Assembly: GCA_022316685.1 (NCBI GenBank)
Contig: JAKJHU010000038.1
Span: forward strand, 2,714,384-2,778,383
DNA: 64,000 bases
Direction of reading: 5' to 3'
Source of the DNA: Progne subis subis
Lineage: Eukaryota > Chordata > Aves > Passeriformes > Hirundinidae
Below are positions 1 to 13,000 of the stretch, in pieces. The notes under the pieces were generated by a model. The model was not told the origin of the DNA. It did not search any database and worked only from the letters and a program-made list of their open reading frames with translations. Each line of letters opens with the position of its first letter. Positions within the stretch are counted from its first letter, which is position 1. Both the position numbers and the translations under genes were made by a program.

Positions 1-932
1 AATGCTAAATCTCAATGTTTCCAGGCTACCATCAATGTTTCTACTTCATCCCACTATTCCAAAATCCCAATAGTGCTAATAAATCAGTTTTCTGTGTGCT
101 GTGTAAAAAAAGGTTGAAGGGCTGCAGGCATTTTACTGAAATAGAGTTCTCTTGCAAAGAAATAGCTTGAGTAATAATGTTACTGATTGAAGCCCATGGA
201 TAAATAGCAAGGCTCTTAATTTTGGTCCTTTCTATCCATAGTACCTTCTCTCTAATTTTGATCTACTCTGTTAATGCTCTGGTTTTGATATTACTAACAA
301 ACAACCTTAGTTGTAATATCTAGTGCACTTTCAGTCCAGTCATTTGAAAAATTACTTGCTGTGCAATTACTTGAGAAATCAATGCAATCGACAAGGACAT
401 TTTTATTATGGCTTCTACTTGATGAAAGTGAAAGCATTTTACAGCCAGTCTTGTAGCTAGGTATTTATTATTTCTTCCAGGCAAGCCCATGTCAGGCAAA
501 TGAATACATCTCCTACATTACAGAGTTATGTTTTGTCAGAAAGAGAGGTGGTTTGTTTCAACATCCTGTTTTGCTGGACTGAATTACTGGTAGTGGGAAC
601 AGTGATTTGACTTGGTGTCTTAATAACTTGTGCAAATGTAGTAGGACACACCACAGTTTTACTTAACAAATACACAGTACATGGTCTGTCTAACTCAGTG
701 TCTGAGTGGTTTGAGTGGACTATGATTTTGAAAAGAATTTGTCCCAGTTAGTGAGATATTTTTCTTCCCAAGAAGTTGAGAGAACATATTCAAGAAAGAA
801 AAAGTCTGTGGGATTCCTATGAACTGCTTCAATGCATTCTGATTTAGCTGATATGAAAACTGTACCTGCTTTGCAAGAAATTAATGTTTTTACTAAGCTG
901 TGAAGAACAGACAATTTCTGTTCTCTTTGCAG

Positions 933-1068
933 AGCTTCACTTCGGCAGCGCTCAAGATCCCAGCTCTCTAATGTGGTCCCTGACCCTCCACTGTCTATTG
1001 GAGGAGATCCTGCAGAGTCTACCTATCATATGCCCTCTTATGGAGAAGAAGATGGAAAAGCAAAACAG
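933..1068 (+). CDS. ABCB11: ABCB11 exon: linker between NBD1 and TMD2
   Basis: The acceptor is TTTGCAG before position 933. One base completes a split codon, then 45 codons begin [12 protein letters not shown], matching the human linker ASIRQRSKSQLS. This stretch is the phospho-rich flexible linker and diverges in its second half. The donor (CAG then GTCCGG) has GT but a poor consensus. It is kept because it is the only one that joins the next exon in phase 0. Confidence 0.85.
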
Positions 1069-4000
1069 GTCCGGTCCAATAGGTTGTTATGAAATTTTTG
1101 ACTGAATAGGTTATATTACTCCTTAATGATCACCCATAGCTATGTGCTTATAGCTTAGGAGTTCTTGGCAGGTATATCTTGGCTTGATCTTTTTCTCTCC
1201 TTAAACAAAACCACAGTTTCAATTCCTATCTCTGTGTAAACCCTAGGCTGCATTTTGATTATTGGTCTATGTAAAATTTCTAGCAGAGAAATTTTGCTAT
1301 TTGCTATCTACCTGTTGGTAAATTGTTATAAGTTGAAGATTTAGTTGAAAAACATATATTCATAAAAGCAGAATTAAGTTACAAAAATCAAACGGTTCAG
1401 TCTGTGAAATGTAATTAATGGGCACTCAGTGATACAAATGGCACTGCTTCTTGTTCAGTAAAGAATAAATTAATTTTCTTCTAAAAATCATCTGGAAAAT
1501 TGAGCAGAGACACCTTCATTTCAACCTAAGTCAGAATCCTTTCACTGTCAGTGTCCTCATGCAACCAACTGGCATAGAAAATAAAGGCCAGCATGCCTTA
1601 AAATTACACAGAATATGTAGGAATATGCACAGTGTGTTTCCAAAGTGCCTATGAAGCCCCCTGCATGCATTTGCATGGCCACAGTTGTTCAGAGAGCAGA
1701 GAGCAGCAGTTAGAAGTTACCCTTCTTGCTATTGCCAAGCCTATTCTGTAGATAAATAGAGGGTTTGGGTACTGTCACTCTGGCACTCAGAAAGCTCAGA
1801 AAAAAGGCAAAATACAAGATGCTTCCACCCACTCCTCCCTGCATAATTCCAAAAGGTAGGTCTTCATAGTGTCTCTTTTGTCTGGCTGTTTCTAGTCATA
1901 TGAATTGAGGGAGATGAGCAGAGCTGAGGACACTAAGTGTTACAAAAATTCTGCATAAATCAAACTGCAGGATAAGTTATAATTTGATGATGAATATTCT
2001 GCCCTTACTGAGCATAATTATGGGAATTCAGCATATAGTCTGAGGATGTTTCACAGAAGGGAGGCATAATTGCCATGTAAAAAGCTGAATCCAGGTATCA
2101 CTCTGAAATTTCACTTGTTTTAATTATATCACATATCTAATATATAGAACACATACCTCTTAATTTGATGCAGTCTGATCAGTGTGGTCACTTACAATAC
2201 TGAAAAATAATATTTAAGAGATTGAATGAGTGACAGAAAAAACTGCTTGTGAGGAAGGAATTGAAGCTTTGGCACTGGGTATTTCATCACACCTCGTCTG
2301 GAAGGGAATAGCTGAAAGGAAATAGCCTGAGTTTCAGTGGCAGAAAATCTTAAACTGGTTGTAAATAACCTCTACAGCTGGAACAATTGGAGCTGCAAAA
2401 TGCATGAATCTCTCTCTTTTTCCCCAGGGATGGTAAAGGCTGTTGTTTATTTAACACTTTTGTTAAGTAAACTTGACTTATTAGGGCCACAAAAGAGCTC
2501 CAGAGAGCAGTCATCTCTGCCCCTCCTGTCCAAAGCTAGAGCAGCTGTTTGGGCCACTAGTTTAACAAACTAGGCTAACTATTTTATCTCACTGTCAAAG
2601 GGAAAGCATCGCTGATGGAATGCATTTACTTCAGAAATCCCACCTGTTTTTTTAGGAATCTGTTGTGGAAGAAGATGCCAAGCCTGTACCATTTACCAGA
2701 ATTTTGAAATACAATGCCTCTGAATGGCCATACTTGGTGCTTGGATCTCTGGCAGCAGCTGCGAATGGAGCCGTCAATCCACTCTATGCTTTGTTATTCA
2801 GTCAGATTCTCGGGGTATGTATGGTAACATTTTAAAGAGTATTTTAGCTCTGAAACAGAGGAGAGTGAATATAAGATGCACAATTTGACATGTTCTGGCA
2901 AATCTTTAGATCTCATCAAGTAAATGGGGTTAACCTTCTTGCCTATAAGCAATTATTCAGTAGAGATTTATATCACTGTCATCAAACAATCATTAGAGCT
3001 CTTTGAAGGGATATGCTTATCAGCATTTGTCATGTGCTCTTCATTATCTCTTTTATTCATTTTCTAGGAACTGTTGGGAATGGGTTACTATACTTGCATA
3101 CAGTTTATTTTAGATGAGACAAAATATACCTCACATGCAGGTACAGTGGAGAGAGACACATGCAAAGGTCATTCTCTGCAGAATTTTATTGTACAGACTT
3201 GGCAAGCCTTTGAGAAAGCTTTGGATCAGAAAATACTTCACTTTTTTGTTTACATATTTCAGGCCCTTTTTTCCTGCCTGCTCCCTGCAGAATGCCCAGG
3301 GAGAGGTAGATAATTGTACCTGGGTTCACAGTCACCAGCAGACAGTAGGCTTGCATCAACAGGTTTGGAACCAGGAAGTAGCAATAGGCTTTAAGCATTA
3401 ACATTCACTAAAAGATACAATATTATCAAAATCCACCACTTCTCTTGAAACTTGTCAAGTTCAGCCATGAGTGTTTATTTCTTCAAAAACTTGTGGTGAT
3501 AGAAAAAGGATGCTTCCCCTTTTGTCTAAAAGCTTTCTGGGGAAATGCTTGCCACGTTGGTGGGAAACTGGAGGGCTGCCTGAAGACATTCAGTGCTGCT
3601 CTGACTGGTGCCTAGGAAAGTGTCCTAAATATTCAAGAATTAGGCTAGAGAAAACCCATCTGTTCATGCTGTGTCTTATTAAGTAAAGTAACAACACATT
3701 CACTGGGAACAAAACGGGAATGCCATGTTTTTGTGGTTTTGGTACCCATCTGATTTAGGATAAAACTTGTGCTTCCCACTCACTTGCATAAGTCATGGTA
3801 GGTACACATGGGTGCTAAAATATATGCCCTAAAAGGCAGACAGATACTGGAGGTCAAAAACCTTACAGGCAGGAAAAAGTGAATGAATGAATGAATGAAT
3901 GAATGACCCAGCATTTGAGCTCCTGGTAGAAAAAGATTCTAAGAGCAGTGCCAGCAATCTATCAAAAGAAAGCTTGACCTTTTTTTGTTTGTTTTTGGGG

Positions 4001-7000
4001 ATATTATTTTAGCTTAGACATTTCTCTTTGGAAATTTGCTTAGGACTATGAATCACATTTGTTAACTAAGATCCTGTGAGCAGGAGAGTAAAGGATGTTC
4101 CAGGCCCTGTTGAACCACTTAGCACTTCTGCCCAATGTGCTTGGCCTTTAGGCATAGGTGTGCCACCTCCAAACACTTTTTGAGTGTCTAAACCTCATGT
4201 CAAGGGCTGTGGCTTTCACTAGACAGCAGGTGAGACACTGCTATATGCATTCCACAGTGAATCTTACCTTTGACTCCTTTGGGGAGGAGTCTTCTAGACC
4301 TTGGGAGATCTGGGGCTGATGTCATCCTGCAAGATGCTAAATATCTTCATTGCCAAGGATGAATTCCTACTTTTGAAGGCCTCAGTCTATCAAAGGAGAG
4401 AGGCTACAAGAAAAAGCAAGCGATAACGAACATGAGGGAGATCCAATATCTGTGTTCTATTATTCATAAATTTAAAATATTTCTGCCTGGTGCCAAGGCA
4501 GGCAGGCAGATGGAATATACATCTGCTTTTGCATCTGCCCAAATATCTGCAATGTTGTTGTGTCAGACACGTGAGCTTGTACTCTGGGACAAATATGCTG
4601 GGGAAGTGAGGGAAAAGTCCCCACAGCTATGAAGTGAAAGGACAAATTTAGCTAAGTCTGCCCTGAAGGTTTTCAGAAATTAATCCCAAAAAGTCAGTGA
4701 AGAGCTGGATAATACTGTGTATGTACCTTTTGAACAAAGTTTTCAGTAGTTTCTTTTAGTTACACTTTGGTTCTCCCTGAGGAATTGTCTGAGAGCATGG
4801 ATCCTTTCCAGTGAAACTCAACTGAAAAATGTCCTCTTACTGCTATTGGAGTCCAAGGCTCCAGATGAAAGATAGTCTCCACTAAAACTGCTTAGACTTA
4901 GATGATCTGAATATGGACACCTCAGCAACAAATATTTCTTTTTCATAAACCTGCTGCAATTGTCCATGCTGCATGTTGCCATGATCAGTGTTATTTTTTT
5001 AATAAAGAACACAGATTAAAAATATAACTTACCATGTTAGGATAGCTGCAGAATGGGATAGTTCAGTTTTACAGGACAGATTTGTAAGGGCGGACAAAAG
5101 GCCTCTGCAATACCAAGAACACTTCCTGATGATATCCACATTTCCTTCTTCAGGACTACAAATTGGTTTTGCTCTCAGTTTAGGGAGTGTGTAAGCATGT
5201 ACTTCAGCCTGTTCTTTTCTTATGCCCATTCTTCCTTGAATTTATAGCTTGCAACAGGAATCCCATGCTGACCAATAACTGTCTTCATCACAAATGCTCA
5301 AGGTGTGTGGCAGACATTGTAGTTCTCTCAGCCTTTAGGTGCAATGGAGAGCCTAGGCACAGGAACTGGGAAGGCCTTTCATCACATATTTCTTGCATAA
5401 GAGAAAGCAGGGGAACCACTTTGAATGTGGGTGATATGGATAGAATATTAACACAAAGGCTCACAACACTCTCTCTTTTCATGAGCCCCTTCCAAAAGCA
5501 TGGATATGGATCCAGCCGCCTGAAATCAGAAACTGTATTGCCTTTGACTTTCTTGAAATGAGAAATCCTACTTCATTTTGCCCACCATCTAGCCATACAG
5601 AAGCAATGGACAAAATCTTCTCTATAACAAGCATAAATACTTACTGGGACTCATTGTAGGGTCCTAGGGAAAGCATTTATATCTGTTCACAGTGCTGTCT
5701 TGTGTTTACAATTTATTTGTTTGACTAGAGAGAAAGACTTTGAAGTGTGAAAGGAAGAAATATTAAGTTCAACCCACATTTGGGGCCATCCCAGTGTTTC
5801 TGGATGACTGTGCAGAGATAATACTCAGGATACTTGTGAAAAAGACATCAGTATCTCTGGAGAGGAGTGTTTTTCATCCCAATTCACAACTACACATTTA
5901 CCATGATCCATCATATACTGTGTTTATCATACTATTTCCTAGTTGTACTCATTAGAATTCCTGTTAGTTTCAACAGAGATCTTGCTGATATTTTTTCATA
6001 CAGAAAAGTACCACAGTGCTGCAATTGCATGACATCAACATGAAGGAGTATTCACAATACAGAATTGTTAGTTATGCCCTTGGTTATGTTTTTTGGCTAG
6101 CTCTGCTTCTGGCACAACCACTACTATGAACTCCACTTTCCTTTTCATGTCTAGATACTGGACACCATGATGACACAGAAAATACTACCACAATACCAGA
6201 GCCAGTCTAAAATCCAGAATCCTCATAGGACACAATTTATGAGTGCACCTTGTATCTTGTTCTGTCCAAGTATTTAACTAGAATATTTCTGACAGAAAAA
6301 ACCCCCCAACATAATCAAAACAACACAGGCAAAAACCCAACAAGCAAAACCAAAACAGTGTTATCTCTCCTAGATATACAATTTACAAAGACAGATGAAA
6401 TCTGCTTGGCAGCCTGCCTGTTCAGTTTGGGATCAAACATGAATTACTGAAAGTACGGTGGATTTCATTATGGGGATAGGAACAGCTGCAGATCATTCTA
6501 TGTTTTTTTCCTTACTATGACAGATTAAAATAGACCTGGTAATTTTTTTTCTTTAAAACAAACATTCATCTAAGACAGTAATATACTTGCTACTGATAAG
6601 ACAGCATGGTGTTGGAACAGCTCTTAGCTAGAAACACTAAGGGCTGTTATGATATAATTATTTTGGAAACTGCAGGATTTATTTAGTTGCCGAGGGACTG
6701 ATATACAGAGTTAAAATACTTGAAGTGAAATTTCCTAGAGAACAGCTATTTATTTTTCTTAAATTCATGCTCTTGGCTTGACCTTTTAAGTACTTAAGTT
6801 TATTTTAATGTAATTTTGTAGCTGTAATGAAAATTCCTTCACTTTCTACTGTTAATTACTCACCTAGAAGAATTTAGTCTGGTTTTGATATAGGCAGAAC
6901 TTGAATGCCTAAGTTATTATTAATAATAAAATCTTGCAGATAATAATAAAATAATATCTTGCAGATAAGATTGAGAGATTAGACAATTTATAGTAATTCT

Positions 7001-10000
7001 ACCTGTGAAATACAGTGAGCATTAATTTAAGACCTCTATCTGGAGACAGCAGAAACAGTTCAGATAAAGAACTTCAGATAGGTAATCTTCTCTGATTGAA
7101 AGGAATCGCTAAAGGATGAATTTGGACCACCTCTTCAGCAGCAGCCCATAACATTGGCAGGTGTTAAAAAAGACCAGACATTAAAAAAATGAAAATACCA
7201 CAGAGATTTGTACTGAATGGGGGGAGGGACTCCCCTTTAAGCACTAATTCTTTTTCTCCAGTGCTGAGCAGTACGTTAATGGCTTGTATCCACACTCCTT
7301 CAGGAAAACAGTGGGTTCCTCTTGGAGCCTTCCTATGGCAACTTACAGCATCTGTAACACCATGCAGGAAGTCACACTGCGGTATAATCATTTACAGACT
7401 TTATTTTGTAGAGCCCAATAAGGTTGCAATTGGCCCAGAGCAGAGAGGAGGTAAGGTGCTGGTGCACTGTTGCTTTGTTGCTATGCTGTTTATGACATTG
7501 CTATTCTCTGGTTATTGTTATTTACAGTGGGGGGTGAATGGTCAGTTATGGCCAAGGATAGGCCACAAATAGGAGTAATGTGTCCAGACACCAAGTATGC
7601 TGAACTTGCTGGTTAACAGAAGTAAAACCCATTATGTAGGGGGTGAGGGAGAACTCTCTGTTCTGGTTTTGGTTGCAGGATGGGTTTCTGCACTTGGCAA
7701 TTGGGAGTCAAGAACAAATGTCACACACAGCAAAACTGACATTTCTATTTATTTCTTTTCAAAGACCTTCTCCATTCTTGATGAAGAAAACCAAAAAAAC
7801 CAGATCAACGGTGTCTGCGTGCTCTTTGTCTTAGTCGGAGTTCTTTCATTTTTCACACAGTTTCTACAGGTAATAGCAGTCCAATTTAGCAATACATATT
7901 TTGGGCTTTGCACCCTTTCTCGGTGGGTCTCCCTCTCTGCACATCTTTATTTATTCTCATGGACCCCAGGGATACACCTTTGCCAAGTCTGGTGAGCTGC
8001 TTACAAGACGGTTAAGGAAGATTGGTTTCCAGGCTATGCTCGGGCAAGACATTGGTTGGTTTGATGACCGGAAGAACAGCCCCGGTGCTTTGACTACCAG
8101 ACTTGCAACAGACGCCTCCCAGGTCCAAGGGGTAAGACCTGGCACCTTATGGATCATTCTACTACAGGCGCAGATTGAAGGCCTGTTTTGGCATATTGTC
8201 ACAGAAATGAGCCACCACGCAACCAGCCAGATCAGCGTAGATCAGTTCTTCTTTAGCTAATTAAGCTATTTCTATTCATCACAGACTGCCCCTGTGGAAC
8301 CAACAGTAGTATATGGTATATCCTAAAAATACAAACAAGGACTCCAAAATCAATAAAATACCAACCAACAATGGAATGGGAAGGAACACCCAGTGCAGAA
8401 GCTTGATTTTCTTTTTTTTTCCTGGGGATGAATTAGCTTTGTGCCACAATGATAAAGTGTTTATTTCAAAAACATGTCAAAATAGTATGCTAGTGATAGT
8501 CATTAATAACCATGTTTTACAGTTTTCAGCATGGTATTGTGCATGTTGTGGCAATTTTGATCTAAACTGACAATCCCCTTGAAAAACCAATCTGCAGTGC
8601 TGGCTGGTGCTCCAGCTGGGAATCCTGCAGTCGGTTTCAGTGTTTGGGAAAGTGAGACGCTAACTGCATGCATCGTGTTCCTTAGTGGCTGAGGGTGAAA
8701 TCACGCTGAGCTATATATGTTCCCTATCTGAACTGATCCTTTGGTAGAAGTGAGTCAGATGCCATTTTGCTGTGCTGCAATTCAGGCAGTTTTCTAGAAA
8801 CAAGGAAGGAGATGTACAAATTTCTTTTGCTGCAAAAATTGTCATGTTTCAGCTTAACTGAAAATTGCAAGTTAATTAAAAAAAAAAATTAACATGGGTT
8901 ATAGAGCAGAGGTTTTTAAAACCCCTATCAGCAGCAATTTCTACAGAATCGGAAAAACCTGCTGCAAACCTCACAGGCACTTAGAGGGTATCTTTTAACT
9001 GAAATAAATAAACTTGTAAACCTCTGACTGAACCACTTAATAGCCTCCTAAGGGACAATTTTTTTCAAAGCACAAGAGTTAGGCACAGCAGTGAGGCACA
9101 GCCATCCAACCCACAGCTTGCAGGGGGTGAGGGAGACCAGAGCTACCTGAGCAGCAGTGCCCTGCACCCTTCACTGCTTGACACAGACCTTGCTGCAGGT
9201 CAGAGGAGGAGGAGATCATGAACATTTTGTGCTGCCAAGTTCATACCCTGTAAATGAGTTTGACTGCAATCAAGGATATCAAATGTACATTTTTATTCTA
9301 ATACATAGCAATAATAGTTCCTATTTCAGGTGCTGTTTACTGCTATGAAAGAAAATTACTTTTGAGTAAATAAGACTATTAGAAAGAATAGTTTTGTTGA
9401 AGTACATAAGGAGCTGTCATTCAATAAAGATTATGTCAAAGATGCATTTAATTTCTTTCCTTAACAAAGGGATAGACAGAAATGCAACTTTGTTTCATCT
9501 CTTTTCAGTGATGTTGCTTACTGATTTTAGCAGAGCTGAGGCTTTGTTGTTAATAGCTAAGTTATAAAATGGTCTTGTTGATTATTTATATCTATATGGA
9601 TAAATGCAGAGGCTAAACAACTCAGATAAGTGATTCTCCAGGGAACCAAGGCAACAGATTTCAGTAGTTAGATTATCTTTTTCACAATCAGTAGAATCAA
9701 TCTTCTGAATTCTCAATGGCAAATTTGGTGGATCAAAGGAATATTGGACATTTGCAGTCCTCCTCTTGACTCACTTAATGGGAAACAGTATTATCCAGAC
9801 TGTCTAAATTCCAGTGCAGTCAGTAGCTGTTAGTGCCTTATGTTATTTTAATTTACAGTTTTCTAAAGTTTTATAGGAAGATTTGTGTAATTTGTTTTTG
9901 AAGTACAAATCAATCATGTCTGTTTCTTTTCTTCAAAGGCAACTGGATCACAGATAGGAATGATTGTCAATTCCCTAACTAACATTGGGGTGGCCATGAT

Positions 10001-13000
10001 CATTGCCTTCTACTTCAGCTGGAAACTGAGTTTGGTAATAATGTGTTTCCTGCCATTTTTGGCTTTATCTGGAGCTGTGCAGGCTAAAATGCTGACAGGA
10101 TTTGCCTCACAGGACAAGAAAGCACTGGAAGCTACTGGACGGGTAATGCTGTTTAAAGCCTAATTTATATTTTCAGTCATGGGTACATGAAAAGTCAGTC
10201 TTTAGGGACCATCAGTAATTCAAATGTCATGAAACTGGCAATGTTTTGTGAATAAGTTGCAATATTTCAGTTTGTTAAACCACTGAAACAGCATTGGGAA
10301 CTCCCCAACTGCAAGAGCACTTGCTGCATGGCATGTGACTGACCTTGCAAAAGTTACTGGACTGAAACAGTAGACACAGATCTCTCAGCAGTCCAGTTCA
10401 CCTTTGTTGGGTTTTATTAAACTCCCATTTGCTGATGCTCTGTGATTAAGCTGTCCTCAGCTGTCCTCAGAAAGCAGTGATACTCGCTCACCTAGAAATG
10501 CTCACACCTGAGAATCAGGCACTGAACCTCAAATCAGTATGTGGATTTTAGAAAGGACAGTTTTTCCTTTGATGAGTTGTACCAGCTTAAGAATTAAGCT
10601 CTTAGCCCTTCCCATCTTAAGAACTGCCCACACCCAGAATGGTTAATTATTTACAAAAGTCTTAAATCAAAATACTTCTTGACAAGGAGAGAAACTTCAC
10701 AAATGAGTCAAAGCAACAGCTCTTACACAATAGAACAACCCAGAGGCTGTGATGAAGAAGACACTCAATGCTTCAGCAGTTTTGGTGATGATTGATTATG
10801 TCTGGTTATTTTCTAATTTATTTGCCAGCACTGCATCCGAATGCTAAAAACAGAGTTCTTACAAAGTGATTGCTCATCAGCCATACTAAACATGGAAAAA
10901 ATCTGCACAATCCAATTCACCATACCTATTATCTGTTCCTTCACACTGAATGATAATGCAAGACATTGACTCTCAATTTTGGCCAGGGAAAAAAACCCAA
11001 CCCTGAAACTGGATTTCTCTGATTGTCTATATTCAGAACTTTTCCTACATGCTGAAAACATTCATAAGCTATAATACCACACTTGTCTGCCAAAGGACTG
11101 TGTTACATTATGAATCTACTATCAAAGTCCAAGCAAACGACAGCATTTTAAAACAATTTCTTAATAAAATTAATTGAGATTAAAAGGGTGAAATTAGGAC
11201 CAAACAAGCCATCAATTTACTTTTGTAGATGAAATTGTGGTACTCTTTTTTTGGGACACAAACCCAAATTCTGACTGGCAATAAATTACAATATGAAGCC
11301 TACAATTAATAAAAGTTCCACATGAGTTCCTGTGGGGATTATTTCATAATTTCCCTTGTTGCATTTTCCTATGTGCATGGGCAAACATTTCTTTACCCTT
11401 TGCCTATGTACAAGGTAAAAATCTCAGAAATTGTGCCACTGAAGATTTATATGTTCCATCTCATCAGCTTTTTGGATACCAGAGAGGGAGGGAGGGTGAG
11501 CAGGTGAGGAAACTTAGTAAATTCAAGCAGATTCAATTTATGGAATGGAAGCTGGGGATGCTATCCCTTTTAACTCTTTCTCTGACTATTGCTAAAAGTA
11601 ACACAAACCAATTGAAATAAACTTATTTAATTAATAAATCCATGCAACCAAAGAAGTTCCTAAAACAATCTTTCCTTTTATGGATGTCACATTTATTCAC
11701 ATAATGTGAAATAAGTCACAGGTGAGAGCATGTTCCTGATTTCCTAAGAGTGCTTACAGTAACAGCTCCAGTGGAGCAGGCAGAGCATTGCTCTCAAGGA
11801 AGTCAGTAGGTAATTGCTTGTAGGAAAAGTTCTTTTTAGGCTGTCTAATGTTTGGGCCAGTCTGTATCATGTCTGAATGAATTTATACATTGCATCAGTA
11901 TCCTGAGTTCATGAAAGAATCATGCTCTTGTAAGACCATACTCTACTTATTCCAAGAAAAATTAGGAGTTTTTTACCCTTTTTTTTTCCTCTTCCAGATT
12001 GCCAGTGAAGCTCTCTCTAACATCAGAACAGTAGCTGGGATAGGAAAAGAGAAAATGTTTATTGACAATTTTGAGAAGCACCTGGATATGCCCTACAGAG
12101 CTGCAATCAAAAAAGCACACGTGTACGGACTCTGCTTTAGCTTTGCCCAGAGCATTGTGTTCATCGCCAACTCCGTCTCTTACCGATACGGGGGGTTTCT
12201 TGTTGACACTGAAGGACTCCATTACAGCTTTGTGTTCAGGTGAGAGCCTGCCCAGAGCCACGACCAGGTCCCTAAAAGTTCTGAAGTCAGTGTGGTGTTC
12301 AGGGTCCCGATGGCTTCCCAAGAATGACCGTGTCCCCCTTCCCCACAGGGTGATCTCTGCTATTGTCACCAGTGGAACTGCTTTGGGAAAAGCTTCTTCA
12401 TATACCCCAAACTATGCCAAAGCCAAAACATCTGCTGCACGCTTTTTTCAACTGGTTGATCGGGTTCCTAAAATCAGTGTTTACAGTGAAAAAGGGGAAA
12501 AATGGGTAAGAGTGGAGATGCGTAATCTGTGATGGCAGTCAGCTCACTTACAGGCACGAATATTGCACTAATGATTTAGGGGTTAATGAGGATCAATTCT
12601 TTACAAGAAGGTTATGCTGACTGTAAAATTTTTATTTGTCTGCTCTTTTCGAAGCAAGCTCTGTACTAGAAAAAAAGAGTAGTATGAAGTCAGCCATTGG
12701 GAATTTGTCAGTGTAAAACTCCTGTAAATTGGAATGGAACTGATTTGGATGACTCACAGAACAGCAAGCTCTTATTTCCTGCTTTACATTTCACGACAAA
12801 CCTGACTACTTGCTGTTTTATAATGGAGGTTTTTCCATTCACATCAAGCTGGTGGGGGGTGTTCATGACGAGACAAAGAATTGTTAAGTCAGACAAAATG
12901 AAAATCCTCAGTTTCTGGTGAATTGAAAAGCTAGACTGAGAAAACATAATTATTTACTTTATACACAATGTCTATATTAAAATGAAAAATGTGCCTCTTT

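Noticed and set aside
5187..5561. 124-codon plus-strand open frame in an ABCB11 intron.
   Set aside because: No recognisable domain, many Cys and His scattered as in random sequence, and no promoter or splice support.
7189..7572. 127-codon plus-strand open frame in an ABCB11 intron.
   Set aside because: No family resemblance. It lies wholly in the intron before the TM8 exon and does not join it in frame.
11962..12532. 135-codon minus-strand and 156-codon plus-strand open frames.
   Set aside because: They are shadows of ABCB11 exons TM11 and TM12 in other frames.
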